Assembly (NCBI RefSeq): GCF_902806685.2
Contig: NC_048554.1
Span: 8,804,001 to 8,868,000, forward strand
Origin: Maniola hyperantus
Taxonomy: Eukaryota > Arthropoda > Insecta > Lepidoptera > Nymphalidae
Length of the DNA stretch: 64,000 nucleotides
Direction of reading: 5' to 3'
In this document: positions 56,990 to 64,000 of the stretch, piece by piece
Layout of the letters: the number at the start of each line of letters is the position of its first letter
How positions within the stretch are numbered: the stretch's first letter is position 1
Notes under the pieces: model-generated
Database searches by the model: none
Told to the model about the DNA's origin: nothing
Seen by the model: only the letters and a program-made list of their open reading frames with translations
Program-made: the position numbers and the translations under genes

Positions 56990-57395
56990 TAATTATTTCG
57001 AGATCATTCATGTAACTAACTCCTTTCTTAGCGGATATCTATGTCATAATAGCTATCTGCATGCCAAGTTTCAGCCCGATCCGTCCAGTAGTTTGAGCTG
57101 TCCGTTGATAGATCAGTCAGTCAGTCACATTTTCCTTTTATATACTTATTTAGAAGATATAAAGACTAGCTTATGCTCGCGACTTCATTCGCCTGGTTTA
57201 CACAAAAACCCCTTATTTTACGCCTTAGTTATTCAGTTTTCAAAAATCCTTTCTTAGCGGATGCCTGCACCATAATTACCTATCTGCATGCCAAATTTGA
57301 TCTTGATCCGTCTAGTATTTTGAGGTGTGCGTTGATAGATCAGTCATTCAGTCAGTCAGTTTCCTTCTATATAGATAGAAGATGTTGTCATTACA
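56990..57395 (-). mobile_element. Helitron-like element, second subfamily, internally duplicated
   Basis: Two copies of CTTTCTTAGCGGAT, CATGCCAA(G/A)TTT and GATCCGTC(C/T)AGTA, each followed by CGTTGATAGATCAGTCA, flank a GACTAGCTTATGCTCGCGAC junction. Each looks like one element in minus orientation. Confidence 0.65.
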
Positions 57396-57530
57396 GTTTT
57401 TTGGTCTGCTAATTATACTTATAGTTTGACAATCACTGTCCATGTTAACGAGAGGCGAGGGTGAGTCCAGTGACCCTTCCGTTTGAAGCGAGCGAGAGGC
57501 ACTTTTTGCTGCACGGCTACATTCCGCCCA

Positions 57531-58095
57531 AGAAACCACGCGGAGCATGCAACGCTACACTTCGCTGCATACCTACTCCTCGTATCCTTATAACAGGGTA
57601 ATATGATTACCGTCTAGGGAAGCTGTGAGCTATTTCGTCAAAGGCACTTTTCGTAGATCATGAACGGTCTTGTTCATGTTTACAATTATTGTATATCGAC
57701 AAAGCCCAGTTTACACAGAACTAGTGAATGATAGAGATATGTATAGCATTGTAATGGTCCTTCTATCCTTTTAACAGAGTAATAATATGATTACGGTATA
57801 GGGAAGCTGCGAGCTATTTAATCAAGGGCACTTTTCATGTGACTTAAGCAGTCTTGTGGTATATTGGTTAAAATTATTTAAAGAAACCACGCAGAGCATG
57901 CCACGCTACACTTCGCTGCATACCTACTCCTCGTATCCTTATAACAGGGTAATATGATTACGGTCTAGGGACGCTGTGAGCTATTTCGTCAGAGGCACTT
58001 TTCGTAGATCTTGTCCAATATTGTTTACAATAATTTTGTACTGAGGCCAGTTTATACAGAACTGGCGAATGATGGAGACATATACATGGCACTTT
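57531..58095 (+). repeat. Multi-copy direct repeat, period about 361 bp
   Basis: AGAAACCACGC...GAGCATGC at 57531 and 57892 both lead into CTACACTTCGCTGCATACCT, TATCCTTATAACAGGGTAAT and GTGAGCTATTTCGTCA. A partial third copy is at 57760-57840 (CCTTTTAACAGAGTAATAAT). Confidence 0.87.
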
Positions 58096-58561
58096 TAATC
58101 TAGGTCCAAGACGTTGATGAGTCAAACAGTAAAAAAGTCAGGGTTTTTTAGAAAACCCTAACCTTTGTTAGAAAATAATGCTATACAAGAGAAATACCAA
58201 TATTTATTTAAGTCTCAAATAAATAAATAATTTATCACATGTAGCCAAAGTTTCGTCTGCATCGCAAAGGGTGAACACGTTACAGCCATTATCTCTCGAG
58301 CGAAACCGACTTTCGTTTTAAAATGTAGAAAATTAAACTTCCCCTTTTTTCGTTGGAACAATTCTAAACTTCTATTTTAGCGGCGTCCTCGCATGTTTGC
58401 GGTACTTCAAAAAGTTTGTCCGGGACTTTAAAACAGCGATTCGTTTCACTTTATCCCCGCAATTCAGTTAAATGCTTAATTGGACGGTTTGAGTATGGAT
58501 AAAAGGCTCGTGTGAGCTTTGAACGGAGTATTTTATAATCTTTGACTAAGTACTATGAAAG

Positions 58562-58874
58562 ATGTGATAGCCTAGTGGTTCGGACGTCCATCCTAATCAG
58601 AGGTAGGGGGTCAACCCCGGGCACGCACCTCTAACTTACTCGGAGTTATTTGCGTTTTAAGTAATTGAATATCACTTGGTTTAGCGGTGAAGGATTTAAA
58701 CATCGTGAGAAAACCTGCATGCCTGAGAGTTCTCCATAACGTTCTCGAAGTTCTGTGAAATCTGCCAAACCCCACTTGGCCAGCGTGGGCTATGGCCATA
58801 ACCCTTCTCAGTCTGAGAGGAGACCTGTGCTCTGCAGTTAGCCAACGATGGGTGGATCATGATGATGATGATGA
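58562..58874 (+). mobile_element. SINE-B, full-length tRNA-derived element
   Basis: A box ATAGCCTAGTGGTTCGGACG and B box GGGTCAACCCCGG (diverged). The body contains CACTTGGTTTAGCGGTGAAG, AAACCTGCATGCCTGAGAG and CCACTTGGCCAGCGTGG. It ends in (ATG)n, the same tail type as the RTE elements here. Confidence 0.87.
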
Positions 58875-59109
58875 CAAAATACTCGTAGAGTCAATGTGGT
58901 CTTGTAGTTATAGTCTTACAGAAAGCTTACCTGTGAGTTTACTAGGTCGCAAGAAGTACTTACTTAGCAGTTTTTGACAGTATTCGTGAACCTTTAAAAC
59001 TATGAGATTAATAAGTAGATTGAAGTCAGCGTCCCACCCCGCCGGTTTGAGCTTCACTTACTTATCTTAAAATTGTTCACATACAAGTTACAAAACGGTG
59101 GTCTTTATT

Positions 59110-59272
59110 AGGCCCGGTATCCACCTATAAGCGGAGAGGAGAGGAGATGCGTTCAATCAACCAATCAGATTCAAAAAAGATGACGAGAAAAAATTATCAC
59201 GTGATTTTTAAAAATCGGATTGGTTTGCTGTACACATCTCCTCTCCGCTCCGCTTAGGTGGATACGGGGCCT
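59110..59272. mobile_element. MITE with long inverted ends
   Basis: AGGCCCGGTATCCACCT and AGGTGGATACGGGGCCT are inverted. The arms continue with GCGGAGAGGAGAGGAGATG against CATCTCCTCTCCGCTC-like sequence. GGGCC-type ends hint at PIF/Harbinger, but the target duplication is unclear. Confidence 0.7.
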
Positions 59273-59370
59273 CAGGTATAACAAAGATGAAAAACTGGCA
59301 TAATCAGCCACCGGGCCTATGCCAGCCATCTACTGACATTGAAAATATTTTACCGAAGAAGTTAATCTAT

Positions 59371-59475
59371 ACTATATTATAAAGAGGTAAAGTTAGTAAG
59401 TTTGTTTGTAGGAAGAAATCTCTGGAACGACTGAACCGATTTTAAAAATTCTTTCACCAGTACAGACTAGAGAGC
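59371..59475 (+). mobile_element. Helitron-like 5' end fragment
   Basis: TCTATACTATATTATAAAGA, then AAGTTTGTTTGTAGG and GACTGAACCGATTTTAAAAA, match the tail units at 33089-33430. Truncated near 59465. Confidence 0.7.
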
Positions 59476-59830
59476 TTTTTAAATAAGCGCTTTTTTTGAA
59501 GTCAAATCAAAACCAAGTTACGCGAGTCCTTTACTCTGACATACGTAGGACACCTATAAATTGAGCACATTAGGTACTACACAGTACACACACCTCAGAC
59601 CCCGTACAGAACAATTCAAACGGCCTCCGTATATAACAGTCAAAGTAGCATTACAGTAGGAAGTCCGATTAATCAGTTGGTGCGTAGTGGTGGCGAGCAA
59701 TTAGATTTAAGAACAACTGGGCGTCAGCCGGAGAATGGCGCGCATTAATTTGAGCTTCTCTAACGAGCGACGGACCGACTGGGACCTTGCACTTCTAACA
59801 AATATGTGGAGTCGCCTTTTTAACACATTT

Positions 59831-59930
59831 TTAGAATTCCGTACCTAAAAGGGAAAAAGGAACCCTATCTTATAGGATCACTTCGTTGTGTCTGTCTGTC
59901 CGTCTATCTGTCTTTTGATAAATCGACATA
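59831..59930. mobile_element. gggttccgt-family fragment
   Basis: AGAATTCCGTACCTAAAAGG, GAACCCTATCTTATAGGATC and a short GTCT tract match the left end of 30020-30772. Confidence 0.6.
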
Positions 59931-61106
59931 TACCTAAGTACTTACTTAAGAATTTTTTGAAAGCTACTAAGTTGTTTCCGATTAGATTTTACTACAAAGG
60001 CACTTTAAAAACTAGATATCTAAGCACACCTTCTTTAGAATGGACGGAAAACTATTTAATTTATCATCTGTTTTGATTCATATCGGTTTAAAGTTAAATC
60101 CACGTCACCATTTTTATAAAACTGTAACATTTATATAACTGAAATTATCATAATCCAGTTGGAAAATATTTTAACCAGACTTAGTTGAAAAAGAACAACA
60201 TACAATTCAAGAATAGATACTTACCATAACACATATTTCGATTTAGACATTTATTGACGTTATGCTAGCTTTGTGTTTTGCGTGTATAAAGTTACTACAT
60301 ATTAGGTATCACAAAAAACCACTTGGAATTATGCTTTAGTGGCGTTGTGAAATTTTCTAATAGGAAAAAAAAATGTTTTGCGACTCCATGCAACTCTGTG
60401 CCCTGATATGTCCGGCATAGCATTGTGCTGCGCGTCCACTGCGCTATGTTTATTGCAATCTGGCTAAATGCTGCTTATATTGTTACTCGGCTTACACTGA
60501 CCTTCCGTTATACTGGATTTTGGCTGCTGGGTATTTGCTGCAATTTTAATAGACACGGTAAACTTAAATAATATCAACTACTTTATAAATAATAGATACT
60601 TACTTGCTTATAGAGACTAAACACATTCTAGGGTTATGACAGGCAAGACTGCATGGAGTCGAGGTGCTCAGATTTCATTGTGGTTTAGTTATAATTCAGA
60701 CTTTGGTAGATATATCTGTGGAGTAAAACATAAGATTTGCCGAATGAATGCTGGTGAGAGCTCGAAATCAACGAAATACTTACTTATTACCTAATAATGT
60801 AGCAGTGGTACACCAACAAGGCAGAAAATTAGACATGAAAAGACCAGTGGATGGGATGTGAACCTTTCAGATTTTAGGCCACCATCTAAATACCGTTGAA
60901 CTATTGAGGCAAACTTTGCTAACTAAATTTTTAATAGGTACTTTGCTATTTCGATCTTGTATTTTCATTTTGTAGAATTTTGTAGACCTCTGGCGTAGCA
61001 ACGGCGTGGCGTAGCGGTTTCAACTCGTTTCGCTAGTATACAAGAATTATTACGAATTGATTTCTGATCTATTCAGCTTAATTAGTTTCGGCTAATGTTT
61101 TAGGTA
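59931..61106. other. Intergenic, nothing recognised apart from a degenerate tRNA-like SINE head
   Basis: AT-rich sequence. A degenerate copy of the tRNA-like head seen at 23949-24022 lies at 60846-60911 on the minus strand. Confidence 0.5.
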
Positions 61107-61418
61107 ATCATCACCATCATCATCAACCCATAGCTGGCTCATTACTGAGCACGGGTTCTTCACGAGAAGGGTTTGGCCACATTACACCACGCCGGCCAAG
61201 TGCATGGCATACTTCACATATTTTTGAGAACATGACCTATGGAGAACTCTCAGGCATGCAGGTTTTCTCATTGTGTTTCCTTCACCGAAAAAGCAAGTCA
61301 TTTTAAATTATGAAGTTTAAATGCATATAATGCACCGATAAGTTAGAGATACCTGGGATCGAACCTCCGGCCTCCTAAATATGAGGCGGACGTATTGACC
61401 CTAAGCTATTACCGCTTT
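61107..61418 (-). mobile_element. SINE-B, near full length
   Basis: The minus-strand copy has GCGGTAATAGCTTAGGGTC as head, a B-box GTTCGATCCCAGG-like word, and the body AAACCTGCATGCCTGAGAG through the TGATGATGG tail. Confidence 0.8.
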
Positions 61419-62484
61419 TAGCGTGGATTTAGATTTTACAAAAAAATCGTGGAAATTTTTTGATTATCCGGGTTCAAAAGTAGCGTAGGTACACAAAATA
61501 CGAAATACAAAAATACATATTATTTCTAAATGTTAGGAACTTTATTTTACAACAAATGATGTGCTATACCTAAAAAGATTCTAAAGCATAAGCTTCAAAC
61601 TACGGGATATACATTATATTGTAGTCCGATCATTATTGGTACCAATTTTTGATACTATATTCCGGTAAGGTTGTCGAATGTTGGAAACGCCAATTGTTAG
61701 AATAAAAATTGGTTTGAATGTTGAGAGCGCCAATATTGACCGGATTTTATATCGGGTAGTGTGAAATAAGCTTTATAGGAAAACAAACGTCATTTATTGT
61801 AATCGGCATTTATTCATTTTTTTAAATTTAAACATTACAAAATCATTAGAAAATTTCAGAGTACTTATTATCAGAACAATTAGAAGAATCCGTTCGGTCT
61901 GATGAAAGGATAATACAATTTCTAATGGTTCACAGAATCTGCTTATCTGGTCAGCGGAAGGGTTGTTGAACTATCTCCCTCGGCGTTCCCTCGCAAACAA
62001 TGTGCCCTCTGTGTGCAAGGACTTAAATAAAAGGTTTGATTTTGTGTTCTAAGAGCCAAATCAGACTAGGGAATTTTTGTCTCAAACTTTTTATCTAGTC
62101 GCTTTCGAATCACTGCAAGCACACGTAGCAGGCCTCTATAAACTCTTATGTGGTAACTGCAAGGTACATGGAAACAATCGGATATATTTGGCCCTTTAAG
62201 GCTTGTTTAAGGCAGAATTTGAATTCCTTGCGCACTAAAATCACAACAGTCCGTACATATATAATTATACAAGGAGGTACATTTCGTAAAACAGGATCTG
62301 ATGAACTAGAAAAAACAAGTAAGTAAAACAAAAATAATCATCGTAATCACCGAGCGAAAACATTTTATTTAATTGAAAAATTTGCTCCTTTCCAAGAACT
62401 GTAAAACTTATCGAATTAAGTAATAATTATACAAAAAGAATCAATTCTTCCGTCTCTTATCAGTTAGGTATATTTCACTGCTAA
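61419..62484. other. Intergenic, nothing certain
   Basis: A short Helitron-like scrap at 61424-61490. Sequence at 61625-61760 has repeated GCCAAT(T/A)-type words. No coding sequence. Confidence 0.45.
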
Positions 62485-62671
62485 TACCTATCTATTATAA
62501 ATGCAAAAATATGTTTCTTTGTACTTCAATCACGTCCCAACGGAGCGTATACTTAGTAAAATACCTGGAGAGTTACATAGGCTACTTTTTATTCCGGAAA
62601 ATTAAAGATTTCCTACAGGATTTATAAAAACCTTAGTCCACGCGAACAAAGTCGCGGGCATCGCAGCTAGT
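62485..62671 (+). mobile_element. Helitron-like element
   Basis: CTATTATAAATGCAAAAATA at the left and CAAAGTCGCGGGCATCGCAG then CTAGT at the right. Shortened body. Confidence 0.75.
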
Positions 62672-62808
62672 TTAGAATATTTTTATGGCATTGATATTTC
62701 TTCGTCTTGTGCTTCTCGGTAGGAATGGCATTCTGAACCAGTGGTAAATTAAACTAGTTGACGATTCAAAAGCACTTGTAAAAGCTTACTTGAATAAAAA
62801 TATATTCT

Positions 62809-63036
62809 ACTAGCTGATGCCCGCGACTTCGTCCGCGTGGATTTAGGTTTTTGAAAATCCCGTGGGAACTCTTAAATTTTCCGAGATAAAAAGTAGCCTT
62901 CCCCGGGATGCAAGCTATCTCTGTACCCAATTTCGTCAAAATCGGTTGAACGGTTGAGCCGTGAAAAGCTAGCAGACAGATAGACAGACAGACAGACAGA
63001 CACACTTTCGCACTTATAATATTAAGTATGGAAGTA
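62809..63036 (-). mobile_element. Helitron-like element, complete
   Basis: Minus-strand copy close to 46641-46866, with the same CCGTTCAACCGATTTTGACG region and a GTCT tract. ACTAGCTGATGCCCGCGAC marks its 3' end. Confidence 0.82.
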
Positions 63037-63430
63037 TGGATATGGATTCTATTCTATTCTTCTCATGTCGTACGACATTATTGTCGCCAGCGTGGTCTCA
63101 GTGTTAAATAAAAGGTTTGATTTTGTGTTGTAAGGGTCCAGTGTTTGCGGAGCGGACCGACTGATCTGCATACCTTTATTATACTTTACAGTAGCTTTGA
63201 GGTTGTCCAGCTTTGTATTGCAGTTTTTATTGCCGACTGCCTACCTCTTGCTTGAAGCTTTGCATTCGCGTGGGATTAACTTTTTATGTACCTATGCATA
63301 GAGTTTGATAAATATCTAATTGGGAGCTCAATATCCTTTTTTAATTCTAAGATGTTGTCAAAAGTGTGAAAAATAAGTTGATTTTAAAGATTTTTAAATT
63401 ATTTTATTTCATTTCATCTCAACCCATTTG

Positions 63431-63710
63431 AAGTGAGAGTCGGACTCACACACGTCACATGAAGGGTTCCGTACCACCGTACAAGAAATAACACTTTTAA
63501 TTTTTTAATTTTCATGGCGGTCACTAAAGTTTTTATTATTTTTAGTTATAGCGGCGATAGAAATACACATTCAGTAAAAAAATCAGCACTCTACCTATTA
63601 CGGTTCACGTAATACAGCCCGCTGACAGACAGACGGACGGACGGACGGACGGACGGACAGACGGAGTTATAGGGTCCCGTTGGCATCCTTCAGGTAAGGA
63701 ACCCTAAAAA
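63431..63710. mobile_element. gggttccgt-family element, shortest copy
   Basis: GAGAGTCGGACTCAC, GAAGGGTTCCGTACC, ATAGCGGCGATAGAAATACA, an (ACGG)n tract at 63630-63660 and GGTAAGGAACCCTAAAAA. It gives the compact form of the family, about 280 bp. Confidence 0.72.
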
Positions 63711-64000
63711 GTATGGTTCCTTTAATTTTTGCTACCGTAGAATGATTTAAAAAATCGCCCTACCCTTTGCAAACTATTTCGAGTACCATCGAGAACTTGT
63801 ATCTAATAGTGAAGTCTGAGTCAGGCGGCTTGTGAAGTGACAGCTGCAGTGAACGGCACTAATGGCTATCAGCAGCTACATGACGCGAAATGAAATGGGT
63901 GAGATTTGATTACGACCACAAATTATCAACCCTATTTCAAGGCAGTAAGGTTGGGATTGTCTTATAAAGCGAAGGCTAAAGTTTGAACGCGTAAGGCAAC

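Overview
This window is animal genomic DNA, almost certainly from a moth or butterfly (Lepidoptera). It is AT-rich and packed with families I recognise from that order: short Helitron-like elements ending in CTAGT, two tRNA-derived SINE families, RTE-type LINE tails ending in (TGA)n, and dense TAGGTA/GGTACC low-complexity DNA. Only one cellular protein-coding exon is convincing. On the minus strand, 1991-2438 encodes a complete Runt DNA-binding domain, most likely the first coding exon of runt. The exon ends at a clean splice donor, and its downstream exons lie outside the window or were not found in the first 1.98 kb. A CpG-dense block of about 1.1 kb sits directly upstream and probably holds the 5' UTR and promoter.

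The second landmark is a nested insertion at 6.6-21.4 kb. A minus-strand R1-clade LINE (6591-21373) is flanked by a 17-bp target-site duplication and has a 5' UTR, ORF1, ORF2 and a poly-A tail. Its reverse transcriptase is split by a plus-strand Ty3/gypsy LTR retrotransposon (8147-17441). The LTR element has two identical 1425-bp LTRs, a tRNA-Lys-type primer site, gag, pol and a polypurine tract, with a 4-bp duplication (CCAC). Gag is open and ends on a textbook -1 slippery heptamer (A AAA AAC) just before its stop. Pol follows in the -1 frame but has three one-base shifts between about 12655 and 12780.

From 21.4 to 64 kb I see no convincing cellular gene. The stretch is non-coding DNA upstream of the runt exon, filled with mobile-element copies and with many short local direct duplications. 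The main items are a 2.1-kb tandem array of 584-bp Helitron-like units (31.35-33.43 kb), SINE copies including a chimera of the two families, two RTE tails, a 466-bp LINE remnant with a 14-bp target-site duplication, small hairpin MITEs, and several two- to threefold tandem repeats with periods of 176-361 bp. A few CpG-rich or TATA-containing patches (25.3, 33.7 and 47.4-47.6 kb) could be regulatory or first-exon sequence, but nothing proves it. No CRISPR array, operon, rRNA or genuine tRNA gene is visible.
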